Shown piece after piece: positions 6,580 to 14,447 of a DNA stretch of 21,368 bases. The notes under the pieces were generated by a model. The model was not told where the DNA came from. It saw nothing but the letters and a program-made list of their open reading frames with translations, and searched no databases. This DNA comes from CAZESH01 sp964514665. Lineage in GTDB: Bacteria > Bacillota > Bacilli > Paenibacillales > KCTC-25726. The stretch is taken from positions 1 through 21,368 of the forward strand of contig CAZESH010000041.1 of NCBI GenBank assembly GCA_964514665.1, written 5' to 3'. How positions within the stretch are numbered: the stretch's first letter is position 1; each line of letters starts with the position of its first letter. The position numbers were made by a program, and so were the translations under genes.

Positions 6580-7209
6580 ATGACTAAAGGTATCTTAGGA
6601 AAAAAACTAGGGATGACCCAAGTATTTACTCCGGAAGGAAAGGTTATTCCAGTGACAGTCATACAGGTCGGTCCGTGCGTGGTTATGCAAAAGAAAGATG
6701 TAGAAAACGACGGATATGAAGCGATTCAATTGGGATTTAGCGACAAGAAAGAAAATAATGCCATTAAACCTGAGTTGGGCCATGCCAAAAAGGCGGGAAC
6801 GACCCCTAAGCGCTACGTTCGGGAAATTCGCGGTGTGAATCTTGCGGATTACGAGGTGGGTCAGGAAGTGAATGCAGACCTTTTCTCGGAAGGCGAATTT
6901 GTTGACGTAACGGGAACTTCGAAAGGCAAGGGCTTCCAAGGCGTAATCAAGAGACATGGACAAAGCAGAGGCCCGATGGCTCACGGCTCGCGTTACCATC
7001 GCAGACCGGGTTCCATGGGATCGATTGCTGCCAACCGTGTATTTAAAGGCAAAAAGTTGCCGGGACAAATGGGGAATGAAACCGTGACTCTGCGCAATTT
7101 GGAAATTGTCAAAGTGGATGCGGAACGCAATGTGTTGTTGGTGAAAGGCTCTGTGCCGGGACCTAACAAAAGCTATATCAAAGTGAAATCAACGACGAAA
7201 AAGTCGTAG
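6580..7209 (+). CDS. rplC: 50S ribosomal protein L3
   Basis: Early 50S assembly protein whose long loop reaches the peptidyl transferase centre; 209 residues, normal for Bacilli. Signatures: MTKGILGKKLGMTQVF start, GTSKGKGFQGVIKRHG (about 113-128), SRGPMAHGSRYHRRPGSMG and NLEIVKVDAERN. I start at ATG 6580, matching the family and preceded by AGAGGTG at 6568-6574; an in-frame ATG at 6544 would add 12 residues not found in homologues and has no good binding site. rplD follows after 22 nt. Confidence 0.97.
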   Translation: MTKGILGKKLGMTQVFTPEGKVIPVTVIQVGPCVVMQKKDVENDGYEAIQLGFSDKKENNAIKPELGHAKKAGTTPKRYVREIRGVNLADYEVGQEVNADLFSEGEFVDVTGTSKGKGFQGVIKRHGQSRGPMAHGSRYHRRPGSMGSIAANRVFKGKKLPGQMGNETVTLRNLEIVKVDAERNVLLVKGSVPGPNKSYIKVKSTTKKS

Positions 7210-7231
7210 TGTTAGGAAAGGAGGAAGACTA

Positions 7232-7858
7232 ATGCCAAAAGTAGCGTTATTTAACGTTAGCGGTTCTCAAGTGGGCGAAATCGAATTATCCGATGCAGTA
7301 TTCGGGATCGAACCCCATTCGCATGTGATGCATGAAGCTGTATTGATGCAGCAGGCGTCGCTTCGTGCAGGAACCCATAAAGTAAAAGGCCGTTCAGAAG
7401 TTCGCGGCGGCGGCCGCAAGCCGTGGAAACAAAAAGGAACAGGGCGTGCCCGTCAAGGAAGCATCCGTGCTCCTCAATGGAAGGGCGGCGGAATCGTATT
7501 CGGCCCGACCCCGAGAAGTTATGCTTACAAACTGCCGAAAAAAGTCCGCAGACTTGCGATTAAATCGGCTTTGTCTTCAAAGGTAATCGATAATCAAATT
7601 ATTGTGCTGGACCAATTGACAATGGCTCAGCCGAAAACCAAAGAGTTTTACGCGATGCTGAAAAACCTTAAGGTTGACCGTAAAGCCTTGGTAGTTTCAA
7701 CCGGCGCTGCCGACGATAATGTGGCATTGTCCGCCCGCAATATACCGGGAATAAAATTTGTCACCGCCGAAGGGATCAATGTGCTCGATCTGATGGGACA
7801 CGATAAGTTGATCATCACCAAGGACGCTGTGGCAAAAGTAGAGGAGGTATTTGCGTAA
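7232..7858 (+). CDS. rplD: 50S ribosomal protein L4
   Basis: 50S protein lining the exit tunnel, 208 residues. The tunnel loop is present and looks wild type: GGGRKPWKQKGTGRARQGS (about 61-79) then RAPQWKGGG and FGPTPRSY. In E. coli L4 represses its own operon through the S10 leader; the leader at 6081-6215 makes a similar loop possible here but does not prove it. RBS AAAGGAGG lies about 8 nt before the ATG. The TAA stop shares its last A with the rplW ATG (TAATG), which suggests translational coupling. Confidence 0.98.
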   Translation: MPKVALFNVSGSQVGEIELSDAVFGIEPHSHVMHEAVLMQQASLRAGTHKVKGRSEVRGGGRKPWKQKGTGRARQGSIRAPQWKGGGIVFGPTPRSYAYKLPKKVRRLAIKSALSSKVIDNQIIVLDQLTMAQPKTKEFYAMLKNLKVDRKALVVSTGAADDNVALSARNIPGIKFVTAEGINVLDLMGHDKLIITKDAVAKVEEVFA

Positions 7859-8148
7859 TGAAAAATCCTCGCGACATTATTATTCGCCCGATTATTACGG
7901 AACGCACCAGTGATTTGATGTCGAACATGACTTATGTGTTCGAAGTCGATCGCAGTGCGAACAAGACGGAAATCAGACAGGCTGTGGAAGAAATCTTCAA
8001 GGTAAAGGTCGTCAATGTAAACACCGCGATTATGCCTAAAAAGCCTAAAAGCTACGGACGTTACAACGGTTTTTCGAAAGAATGGAAAAAGGCTTTTGTA
8101 ACGCTTAGCCAAGACAGCAAGCCTTTGGAATACTTTGAAACGGTATAA
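7858..8148 (+). CDS. rplW: 50S ribosomal protein L23
   Basis: Protein at the rim of the exit tunnel, the docking site for trigger factor and signal recognition particle; 96 residues. Recognised by MKNPRDIIIRPIITERT, the KTEIRQAVEEIFKVKVVNVN helix-strand segment and the basic loop KPKSYGRYNGFSKEWKKA. The start ATG overlaps the rplD stop by 1 nt; its Shine-Dalgarno GAGGAGG lies inside the end of rplD. rplB follows after 30 nt. Confidence 0.97.
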   Translation: MKNPRDIIIRPIITERTSDLMSNMTYVFEVDRSANKTEIRQAVEEIFKVKVVNVNTAIMPKKPKSYGRYNGFSKEWKKAFVTLSQDSKPLEYFETV

Positions 8149-8178
8149 ATGACTTTTTAAGTAAGGAGGGAAAGCAAA

Positions 8179-9006
8179 GTGCCTATTAAGAAATACAAAC
8201 CGACTTCACCGGCAAGAAGACAAATGTCGGTATCCACATTTGAAGAAGTTACGGCAAGTGAGCCGGAAAAGTCGCTGCTTGCTCCGCTCAGCAAAAAAGC
8301 GGGCCGCAACAACCAAGGTAAAATTACCGTACGCCATCAAGGCGGCGGACATAAACGAAAATACCGCCTTATCGATTTTAAACGCACGAAAGATGGAATA
8401 CCAGGCAGCGTTGCCACAATTGAATATGACCCGAACCGGAGTGCGAACATTGCTTTGATCCATTATGCGGATGGTGAGAAACGTTACATTTTGGCGCCGA
8501 AAGGTCTGAAGGTGGGCGATTCCATCATGTCGGGCGCTCAAGCCGACATCAAAACAGGAAACTCGCTTCCGCTTGAGAACATACCGGTAGGTACGGTTAT
8601 TCACAACATCGAATTAAAACCCGGAAAAGGCGGACAAATGGTTCGTGCAGCCGGAACGGAAGCGCAGCTGCTCGGGAAAGAAGAGCAATACGTGACGATC
8701 CGTTTGTCATCCGGAGAAGTCCGCAGAGTGCTGAAGGCTTGCCGTGCAACGATTGGATCGGTCGGCAACGAGGATCATGAGCTGATCAATATCGGTAAAG
8801 CCGGACGCAGTCGCTGGTTAGGCAAACGCCCGACAGTCCGTGGTGTCGTCATGAACCCGGTTGACCATCCGCACGGCGGTGGTGAAGGACGCGCTCCGAT
8901 CGGCCGTAAATCGCCTATGTCTCCTTGGGGCAAGCCGACGCTTGGTTACAAAACTCGCAAGAAGAAAAAAGCATCAAGCCAATATATTGTACGTGGTCGT
9001 TCGTAG
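8179..9006 (+). CDS. rplB: 50S ribosomal protein L2
   Basis: One of the most conserved 50S proteins, needed for subunit joining and close to the peptidyl transferase centre; 275 residues. Signatures: RHQGGGHKRKYRLIDFKR (about 52-69), the SH3-like middle, and NPVDHPHGGGEG (226-237), whose His230 matches the E. coli His229 linked to peptidyl transfer. Ends in a basic YKTRKKKKASS tail. The start is GTG at 8179, with AAGGAGG at 8163-8169, and encodes the family start MPIKKYKPTSPARR. rpsS follows after 54 nt. Confidence 0.98.
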   Translation: MPIKKYKPTSPARRQMSVSTFEEVTASEPEKSLLAPLSKKAGRNNQGKITVRHQGGGHKRKYRLIDFKRTKDGIPGSVATIEYDPNRSANIALIHYADGEKRYILAPKGLKVGDSIMSGAQADIKTGNSLPLENIPVGTVIHNIELKPGKGGQMVRAAGTEAQLLGKEEQYVTIRLSSGEVRRVLKACRATIGSVGNEDHELINIGKAGRSRWLGKRPTVRGVVMNPVDHPHGGGEGRAPIGRKSPMSPWGKPTLGYKTRKKKKASSQYIVRGRS

Positions 9007-9060
9007 CAGCGGCAGCATGATGCGCCGCAAGCGGCAAAAAGCTAGAAGGGAGGACCTTAT

Positions 9061-9342
9061 ATGGGACGCAGTGTAAAAAAAGGACCTTTTATAGACGGAT
9101 ATTTGTTGAAGAAAGTAGAAGAAATGAATGATAACAGCAAAAAAACGGTGATCAAAACCTGGTCGCGCCGATCCACGATTTTCCCGCAGTTTGTGGGTAA
9201 TACATTTGCTGTTTATGACGGACGCAAGCACGTGCCGGTCTATGTGACTGAGGATATGGTAGGTCATAAACTGGGCGAGTTTGCACCAACACGGTCATAC
9301 AAAGGCCATACGAACGAAGATCGGAAAACCGGAAGAAGATAA
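9061..9342 (+). CDS. rpsS: 30S ribosomal protein S19
   Basis: 30S head protein that forms a complex with S13 near the A site; 93 residues. Recognised by MGRSVKKGPFIDGYLLKKV, TWSRRSTIFPQFVG (about 34-47), VYDGRKHVPVYVTEDMVGHKLGEF-type core and the RSYKGH-DRK tail. RBS GGGAGG at about 9050-9055. A 44-nt spacer to rplV contains a 16-bp perfect palindrome (9349-9364). Confidence 0.97.
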   Translation: MGRSVKKGPFIDGYLLKKVEEMNDNSKKTVIKTWSRRSTIFPQFVGNTFAVYDGRKHVPVYVTEDMVGHKLGEFAPTRSYKGHTNEDRKTGRR

Positions 9343-9348
9343 ATGCGA

Positions 9349-9364
9349 GAAATCAGCTGATTTC
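9349..9364. repeat. 16-bp perfect palindrome in the rpsS-rplV spacer
   Basis: GAAATCAGCTGATTTC reads the same on both strands and could fold as a 6-bp stem with loop AGCT, ending about 9 nt before the AGAGGAGGT binding site of rplV. It may only be a spacer structure or RNA-processing point. Confidence 0.6.
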
Positions 9365-9386
9365 CCTTCTGAGAGGAGGTACATTC

Positions 9387-9719
9387 ATGCAAGCTAAAGC
9401 AGTCGTTAAATTTGTTCGGATTGCGCCTCGCAAAGCAAAGCTTGTCGTCGACCTGATACGGGGAAAAGAAGTGGGCGAAGCAATTGCGATTCTGCGCCAT
9501 ACCCCGAAGGCGGCTTCGCCGATCGTGGAAAAACTGCTTAACTCGGCTATTGCCAATGCGGAGCACAATTATTCCATGGATCCCAACAACTTGAAAATTT
9601 CCGAAGTGTATGTGGACAATGGACCGATCATGAAAAGATTTCGTCCCCGTGCCATGGGACGCGCAAGCCGGATTAATAAACGCACGAGTCATATAACGTT
9701 AGTGGTATCTGAAAAATAA
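9387..9719 (+). CDS. rplV: 50S ribosomal protein L22
   Basis: 50S protein contacting all 23S rRNA domains, with a beta-hairpin that lines the exit tunnel; 110 residues. Recognised by VRIAPRKAKLVVDLIRGK (about 10-27), NSAIANAEHNY, and the hairpin PIMKRFRPRAMGRASRINKR, which shows no insertion or deletion of the kind associated with macrolide resistance. RBS GAGGAGGT sits about 8 nt before the ATG. The TAA stop overlaps the AAGGAGG site of rpsC. Confidence 0.98.
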   Translation: MQAKAVVKFVRIAPRKAKLVVDLIRGKEVGEAIAILRHTPKAASPIVEKLLNSAIANAEHNYSMDPNNLKISEVYVDNGPIMKRFRPRAMGRASRINKRTSHITLVVSEK

Positions 9720-9732
9720 GGAGGGAAAACGT

Positions 9733-10392
9733 GTGGGTCAAAAGGTAAATCCCGTAGGTATGAGAATCGGTATTATCCGCGATTGGGAATCCAAATGGTT
9801 CGCCGGCAAAGATTACGGCGATCTGCTTTTGGAAGACGTGAAAATCCGCGAATACTTGAAGAAAAAGCTGAAGGATTCGGCTGTTTCGCATATCGAAATC
9901 GAACGTGCCGCAAACCGAGTCAATGTTACCATTCACACGGCTAAGCCTGGAATGGTTATCGGCAAGGGCGGTGCGGAAGTTGAAAATATCCGTGCTTATA
10001 TCGCCAAGTTGTCCGATAAAAAAGTGCACATTAATATTGCCGAAATTAAAAATCCGGAACTGGATGCGATCCTTGTTGCGGAAAGTATAGCTCAACAGTT
10101 GGAACGACGCGTTTCATTCCGCAGAGCGATGAAACAAGCGATACAAAGAACGATGCGTTCCGGAGCCAAGGGAGTCAAAACTGCGGTAAGCGGTCGTCTT
10201 GGCGGCGCCGAGATTGCACGCAGCGAAGGTTACAGCGAAGGCACCGTTCCGCTTCATACGCTGCGCGCCGATATTGATTACGGCACAGCAGAAGCGCATA
10301 CGACTTACGGCCGAATCGGCGTAAAAGTTTGGATCTATCGCGGTGAAGTTCTTCCGACAAAGAAAAAGGTTGTTGAGGAAGGAGGAAACTGA
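9733..10392 (+). CDS. rpsC: 30S ribosomal protein S3
   Basis: 30S head protein at the mRNA entry channel, also part of the ribosomal helicase; 219 residues. It has an N-terminal KH domain with VIGKGG (75-80) and a C-terminal S3 domain with RTMRSGAKGVKTAVSGRLGG (about 137-156) and RADIDYG. The start is GTG at 9733, encoding MGQKVNPVGMRIG, the family start, with AAGGAGG at 9718-9724 overlapping the rplV stop. It ends with TGA, evidence that TGA is a stop in this genome. rplP begins 2 nt later. Confidence 0.98.
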   Translation: MGQKVNPVGMRIGIIRDWESKWFAGKDYGDLLLEDVKIREYLKKKLKDSAVSHIEIERAANRVNVTIHTAKPGMVIGKGGAEVENIRAYIAKLSDKKVHINIAEIKNPELDAILVAESIAQQLERRVSFRRAMKQAIQRTMRSGAKGVKTAVSGRLGGAEIARSEGYSEGTVPLHTLRADIDYGTAEAHTTYGRIGVKVWIYRGEVLPTKKKVVEEGGN

Positions 10393-10394
10393 TC

Positions 10395-10829
10395 ATGTTA
10401 ATGCCAAAACGCGTTAAACACCGTAAAGAACAGCGCGGCAGCATGAAAGGTCGTGCCAAAGGCGGTACAGAAATTGCATTCGGCGAATACGGTTTGCAAG
10501 CGATGGAGCCAGCCTGGGTGACGAACCGTCAAATCGAAGCTGCTCGTATCGCCATGACACGTTATATCAAGCGTGGCGGTAAAGTATGGATTAAAATATT
10601 TCCTTCCAAGCCGATTACCCAAAAACCGCTTGAAGTCCGGATGGGTAGCGGTAAAGGTAACGTGGAAAAATGGGTGGCCGTGGTGAAGCCCGGCAAGATC
10701 ATGTTTGAACTCGCCGGTGTATCCGAGGAAATCGCTCGCGAAGCGATGCGCCTTGCCGCTCACAAGCTGCCGATCAAAACGAAGTTTGTGAAACGAGAAG
10801 AATTGGGTGGTGAAGCGAATGAAAGCTAA
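10395..10829 (+). CDS. rplP: 50S ribosomal protein L16
   Basis: 50S protein that helps set the A-site tRNA position; 144 residues, the same as B. subtilis. Recognised by MLMPKRVKHRKEQRG, the glycine- and lysine-rich KGRAKGGTE, ARIAMTRYIKRGGKVWIKIF (about 49-68) and MGSGKGNVEKWVAVV. RBS AAGGAGG lies at the very end of rpsC. The 3' end overlaps the start of rpmC by 11 nt and supplies its ribosome binding site, suggesting coupled translation. Confidence 0.98.
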   Translation: MLMPKRVKHRKEQRGSMKGRAKGGTEIAFGEYGLQAMEPAWVTNRQIEAARIAMTRYIKRGGKVWIKIFPSKPITQKPLEVRMGSGKGNVEKWVAVVKPGKIMFELAGVSEEIAREAMRLAAHKLPIKTKFVKREELGGEANES

Positions 10830-11031
10830 TGATTTGCGCAACTTAACCACTGCTGAAATTGAACAAAAAGTCGCTGGTTTCAAAGAAGAACTCTTTAATC
10901 TTCGTTTTCAACTGGCAACCGGCCAGCTGGATAACCCGACGAAGATCCGCGAGGTGCGGAAACAAATCGCTCGCGCAAAAACGGTTTTGCGCGAAAGGGA
11001 GTTAGGGATTAATCAACCTACGGGTTCTTGA
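10819..11031 (+). CDS. rpmC: 50S ribosomal protein L29
   Basis: Small helical protein next to L23 at the exit tunnel; 70 residues, slightly longer than B. subtilis because of a short GINQPTGS tail. Recognised by MKAND-RNLTTAEIEQKV and KEELFNLRFQLATGQLDN (about 22-39). I start at ATG 10819 (MKAND), which matches homologues; GGTGGTG about 6 nt upstream, inside rplP, serves as binding site. An in-frame GTG at 10807 would add four residues not usual in the family. Ends with TGA. Confidence 0.95.
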   Translation: MKANDLRNLTTAEIEQKVAGFKEELFNLRFQLATGQLDNPTKIREVRKQIARAKTVLRERELGINQPTGS

Positions 11032-11079
11032 ATGCCTGCTCGGGCCTAAAATCAGGAATGAAGAGAGGAGGGCGTCCGC

Positions 11080-11343
11080 ATGAGTGAACGCAATGCACGT
11101 AAAGAGCAAATCGGCAAAGTCGTTAGCGATAAAATGGAAAAAACCATAGTAGTTGCCGTGGAAACTTACAAAAAGCATGATCTTTATCATAAACGCATTA
11201 AATACACCAAAAAATTTAAAGCGCATGATGAGAACAACGAAGCCAAAGTTGGCGATACCGTAAAAATCATGGAGACTCGTCCGCTGTCCAAGGACAAACG
11301 TTGGAGATTGGTCGAAGTCGTGGAGAAAGCGGTAATTGTGTAG
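11080..11343 (+). CDS. rpsQ: 30S ribosomal protein S17
   Basis: Early-assembly OB-fold protein of the 30S body; 87 residues, usual length. Recognised by RKEQIGKVVSDKMEKTIVVA (about 7-26), YKKHDLYHKRIKYTKKFKAHDE and VKIMETRPLSKDKRW (about 61-75). RBS GAGAGGAGG lies before the ATG in a 48-nt spacer after rpmC. It is the last gene of the S10 set. The 58-nt gap to rplN holds only a small hairpin (GCTCG-TTA-CGAGC), with no promoter or terminator, so transcription probably runs on. Confidence 0.97.
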   Translation: MSERNARKEQIGKVVSDKMEKTIVVAVETYKKHDLYHKRIKYTKKFKAHDENNEAKVGDTVKIMETRPLSKDKRWRLVEVVEKAVIV

Positions 11344-11401
11344 AACTTCTAGCTCGTTACGAGCGTGAGATGAAAAGGATTTTCGGAAGGAGGGAACTTG
11401 A

Positions 11402-11770
11402 ATGATTCAACCGTTTACTCGTTTGAAAGCAGCTGACAATTCCGGCGCCAAGGAACTGATGTGCATTCGTGTATTGGGCGGCACGGGAAGACGTGTAGGC
11501 CGCATTGGCGACATGATTGTCTGCTCCGTAAAACAAGCAACACCAGGGGGCGTTGTCAAAAAGGGCGATGTAGTCAAAGCCGTGATTGTGCGTACGAGAA
11601 GAAGCACACGCCGCAATGATGGATCTTATATCACTTTTGACGAGAATGCCGCTGTTATTGTAAAAGACGACAAGAGCCCGCGCGGTACGCGGATTTTTGG
11701 ACCTGTGGCCCGCGAACTTCGCGACAGGGACTTTATGAAGATCGTCTCGTTGGCTCCGGAGGTTATTTAA
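11402..11770 (+). CDS. rplN: 50S ribosomal protein L14
   Basis: Conserved 50S protein that forms inter-subunit bridges and, with L19 and L3, an rRNA-binding patch; 122 residues, the standard length. Recognised by MIQPFTRLKAADNSGAKEL, VLGGTGRRVGRIGD, the KKGDVVKAVIVRTRR strand-turn (about 54-68) and GTRIFGPVARELR. RBS AAGGAGGGAAC is just upstream. First gene of the spc set in the standard bacterial order. Confidence 0.98.
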   Translation: MIQPFTRLKAADNSGAKELMCIRVLGGTGRRVGRIGDMIVCSVKQATPGGVVKKGDVVKAVIVRTRRSTRRNDGSYITFDENAAVIVKDDKSPRGTRIFGPVARELRDRDFMKIVSLAPEVI

Positions 11771-11842
11771 AGTAAGAGAAGCGAAACAGGAATGTATGGA
11801 CTTTTGCGATTGCGATGAAAGTCTTCAGGAGGTGGAACGAAA

Positions 11843-12196
11843 ATGCCGAAATTGAAAAAGAAGCTCGAGTCCTTCAATAATAAGCTTCATGTCAAAAAAG
11901 AAGATACGGTAATGGTGATTACCGGTAAAGATAAAGGAAAAAAAGGCCGTGTGATTGCGGCGTATCCGCGTCAAAACCGGGTGTTGGTTGAAGGTGTGAA
12001 TATGGTTAAAAAGCACGCCAAGCCTTCCCAGCAAAATCCGCAAGGCGGGATTTTGAATCAAGAAGCGCCGATTCATGTTTCCAACGTCATGCTGATTGAC
12101 CCAAAGAGCGGGAAACCAACGCGCATCGGTTACAAAGTGCTGGATAACGGCAATAAAGTTAGAGTTGCAAAACGGTCCGGAGAAGTTCTCGACTAA
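11843..12196 (+). CDS. rplX: 50S ribosomal protein L24, with N-terminal extension
   Basis: Assembly-initiating 50S protein with a KOW domain; 117 residues. The canonical part begins around residue 16 (HVKKEDTVMVITGKDKGKKG) and includes VLVEGVNMVKKHAKP and NQEAPIHVSNV. The first 15 residues (MPKLKKKLESFNNKL) are extra relative to B. subtilis L24, about 103 residues, but resemble what I recall for Paenibacillus L24. The start is secure: CAGGAGGTGG at about 11826-11834 precedes ATG 11843 and no in-frame start codon lies near the canonical N-terminus. A 72-nt spacer separates it from rplN. Confidence 0.95.
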   Translation: MPKLKKKLESFNNKLHVKKEDTVMVITGKDKGKKGRVIAAYPRQNRVLVEGVNMVKKHAKPSQQNPQGGILNQEAPIHVSNVMLIDPKSGKPTRIGYKVLDNGNKVRVAKRSGEVLD

Positions 12197-12227
12197 TTGA
12201 AGTTGACAGGAAAGGAGGCAAACTTAA

Positions 12228-12770
12228 GTGGCTGCAAGATTAAAGGAACGCTTTTTGAACGAAGTAACGCCTGCGTTAATGCAGAAATTTGAATATACCA
12301 GCGTAATGCAGGTTCCCCGTGTGGAAAAGGTCGTAATCAACATGGGAATCGGCGATGCGGTACAGAATTCCAAAGTATTGGACACCGCCGTTGAAGACCT
12401 GCAGATGATTGCCGGACAAAAACCGGTTGTAACAAAAGCGAAAAAATCCATAGCCGGATTTAAACTCCGCGAAGGAATGCCTATCGGAGCGAAGGTCACC
12501 CTGCGCGGTGAACGGATGTATTTTTTCCTCGATAAATTGTTCAACATTGCACTGCCGCGCGTTCGCGACTTTCGCGGTGTACCGACGAAAGCATTTGACG
12601 GCAGAGGCAATTATACGCTCGGATTAAAAGAACAGCTTATTTTCCCGGAAATCGATTATGATAAAGTCGATAAAGTGCGCGGAATGGACGTTGTCATCGT
12701 GACTACCGCTAATACGGATGAAGAAGCGCGAGAATTATTAAATCAATTGGGCATGCCGTTTGTGAAGTAA
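12228..12770 (+). CDS. rplE: 50S ribosomal protein L5
   Basis: 5S rRNA-binding protein of the central protuberance that touches P-site tRNA; 180 residues. Recognised by RVEKVVINMGIGDAV (about 26-40), KPVVTKAKKSIAGFKLREG, VTLRGERMYFFLDKL and RDFRG. The start is GTG at 12228 (MAARLKERF), with AAAGGAGGC at 12211-12219 upstream. Followed after 42 nt by the S14 gene. Confidence 0.97.
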   Translation: MAARLKERFLNEVTPALMQKFEYTSVMQVPRVEKVVINMGIGDAVQNSKVLDTAVEDLQMIAGQKPVVTKAKKSIAGFKLREGMPIGAKVTLRGERMYFFLDKLFNIALPRVRDFRGVPTKAFDGRGNYTLGLKEQLIFPEIDYDKVDKVRGMDVVIVTTANTDEEARELLNQLGMPFVK

Positions 12771-12812
12771 TTCCCGGCGGTCGTGCCGATTCAATCGGAG
12801 GTGTTAAACTAA

Positions 12813-12998
12813 GTGGCAAAAACTTCGATGAAAGTGAAACAGCAACGTCAACCGAAGTATGCAGTTCGTGCCTATACGCGATGTGAACGCTGTGGTCGTC
12901 CGCATTCTGTACTGCGAAAATTTAAAATTTGCAGAATTTGTTTCCGGGAATTAGCCTATAAAGGTCAAATCCCCGGAGTGAAAAAAGCAAGCTGGTAA
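12813..12998 (+). CDS. rpsN: 30S ribosomal protein S14, zinc-binding type (type Z)
   Basis: 30S head protein of 61 residues. The short form with two CxxC pairs, Cys24/Cys27 and Cys40/Cys43 (RCERCGRP and ICRICFREL), binds one zinc ion. Many Bacillota also carry a longer zinc-free S14 elsewhere that is used under zinc limitation; it is not in this window. The start is GTG at 12813 (MAKTSMKVK), preceded by CGGAGGTG near 12796-12803. In B. subtilis this gene has also been named rpsZ or rpsNA. Confidence 0.97.
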   Translation: MAKTSMKVKQQRQPKYAVRAYTRCERCGRPHSVLRKFKICRICFRELAYKGQIPGVKKASW

Positions 12999-13026
12999 TC
13001 CCCAATTCGGGAAGGAGGTTCGAGAT

Positions 13027-13425
13027 ATGGTAATGTCAGATCCGATTGCAGATATGCTTACGAGAATTCGCAACGCGAATGTCGTACGCCATGAGACGGT
13101 TGAAATGCCGGCTTCTAAAATCAAAAGGGAAATCGCGGAGATTTTAAAGCGCGAAGGCTTCATCCGCGACGCTGAAGTTATAGAAGATAGCAAGCAGGGA
13201 ATCATTCGGCTGTTTCTGAAATACGGTCCGAATAACGAACGTGTCATCACTGGTCTGAAAAGAATTAGCAAACCCGGTTTGCGTGTTTATACGAAAAGCA
13301 CGGAAATTCCCCGCGTACTTGGCGGATTGGGAGTTGCTATCATCTCCACATCCAAGGGAGTCATGACCGATAAGGAAGCCCGCCAATCCAAGGCAGGCGG
13401 CGAAGTACTTTGCTACGTGTGGTAA
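13027..13425 (+). CDS. rpsH: 30S ribosomal protein S8
   Basis: Primary 16S rRNA-binding protein of the 30S body; 132 residues, equal to B. subtilis S8. Recognised by DPIADMLTRIRNAN (about 5-18), KREIAEILKREGFI, ITGLKRISKPGLRVY and STSKGVMTDKEARQ with C-terminal GGEVLCYVW. In E. coli S8 represses the spc operon by binding the start of rplE; no clear copy of that site was seen here. Start ATG 13027 follows GGAGG at about 13014-13018 (GAAGGAGGTTCG); ATG 13033 is a less likely alternative. Confidence 0.97.
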   Translation: MVMSDPIADMLTRIRNANVVRHETVEMPASKIKREIAEILKREGFIRDAEVIEDSKQGIIRLFLKYGPNNERVITGLKRISKPGLRVYTKSTEIPRVLGGLGVAIISTSKGVMTDKEARQSKAGGEVLCYVW

Positions 13426-13455
13426 ATCACATGCAAAAAGAATGGAGGTGTAACC

Positions 13456-13998
13456 ATGTCACGTATTGGACGCAAACCAATTGCAATACCCGACGGAGTT
13501 AATGTGTCTATCGATCAATTTAACATTACCGTGAAAGGTCCAAAAGGATCGTTGTCGCGGGAATTTCATAAAGAGATGAAAGTCATCATCGAAGGCAAAG
13601 AGATTACGGTTGAACGCCCTTCCGATAATAAAACGCACCGTTCCCTTCATGGTACAACGCGCAGCGTCATTGCCAACATGGTGACAGGTGTAACCGATGG
13701 TTTCTCGAAAAACCTGGAGCTTGTCGGAGTCGGATACCGTGCCAATAAAACGGGAAATAAAGTCGTGCTCAACGTGGGTTATTCCCATCCGGTTGAAATC
13801 GATCCGGAGCAGGGCATTGAATTTGAAGTGCCGGCGCAAAACAGAATTACAGTCAAAGGCATTGACAAGGAGCTTGTCGGTGCAACGGCAGCCAAAATCC
13901 GTTCCGTTCGTGAGCCTGAGCCTTATAAAGGCAAAGGAATCAAATACGAAGGTGAACGCATTATCCGCAAGGAAGGCAAAGCCGGCAAGAAGAAATAA
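13456..13998 (+). CDS. rplF: 50S ribosomal protein L6
   Basis: 50S protein near the factor-binding site made of two similar alpha-L6 domains; 180 residues. Recognised by MSRIGRKPIAIPDGVNV, VKGPKGSLSREF (about 27-38), LVGVGYRANKTG, and the C-terminal signature EPEPYKGKGIKYEGERIIRK-type segment. RBS TGGAGGTG is before the ATG. rplR follows with its start 56 nt after this stop. Confidence 0.98.
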   Translation: MSRIGRKPIAIPDGVNVSIDQFNITVKGPKGSLSREFHKEMKVIIEGKEITVERPSDNKTHRSLHGTTRSVIANMVTGVTDGFSKNLELVGVGYRANKTGNKVVLNVGYSHPVEIDPEQGIEFEVPAQNRITVKGIDKELVGATAAKIRSVREPEPYKGKGIKYEGERIIRKEGKAGKKK

Positions 13999-14054
13999 GC
14001 TTGAGTCAGCTGCATGAAGCGCAGCGCATTTCAGTGGAAGGAGTGAACGTCCTT

Positions 14055-14423
14055 ATGATTACAAAAGGCGATAGAAATAAAGCGCGTCTGAAAAGACATC
14101 TGCGTGTCAGAAAGAAAATCAGCGGTACAACGATTCGCCCGCGCCTAAGCGTCTTTCGTTCTACCAAGCACGTGTATGCACAGATCATTGACGATACGAA
14201 CGGTTCCACTTTGGTTTCGGCTTCGTCAATGGACAAAGAACTGAAGGATCAAATTAACAATGGCGGCAATGTGGAAGCGGCTCGCCAGGTCGGTTTGTTA
14301 ATTGCCAAACGTGCAAAGGAAAAAGGAATCGATCAAGTCGTGTTTGACCGCGGCGGATATTTATATCACGGAAGAGTGCAGGCTTTGGCTGATGCAGCCC
14401 GCGAAGAAGGCCTTGATTTTTAA
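14055..14423 (+). CDS. rplR: 50S ribosomal protein L18
   Basis: 5S rRNA-binding protein of the central protuberance; 122 residues with the usual basic N-terminus. Recognised by MITKGDRNKARLKRHLRVRKK-type start, RPRLSVFRSTKHVYAQIIDD (about 28-47) and VVFDRGGYLYHGRVQALADAAREEGL at the C-terminus. I place the start at ATG 14055, with AAGGAGTG at 14038-14045; opening at TTG 14001 would add 18 residues absent from homologues. rpsE follows after 24 nt. Confidence 0.95.
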   Translation: MITKGDRNKARLKRHLRVRKKISGTTIRPRLSVFRSTKHVYAQIIDDTNGSTLVSASSMDKELKDQINNGGNVEAARQVGLLIAKRAKEKGIDQVVFDRGGYLYHGRVQALADAAREEGLDF

Positions 14424-14447
14424 AATGCAAACAAGGAGGTTAGTGAC

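Noticed and set aside
14001..14054. Longer start for rplR at TTG 14001
   Set aside because: The 18 extra residues do not resemble L18, and AAGGAGTG at 14038-14045 points to ATG 14055.
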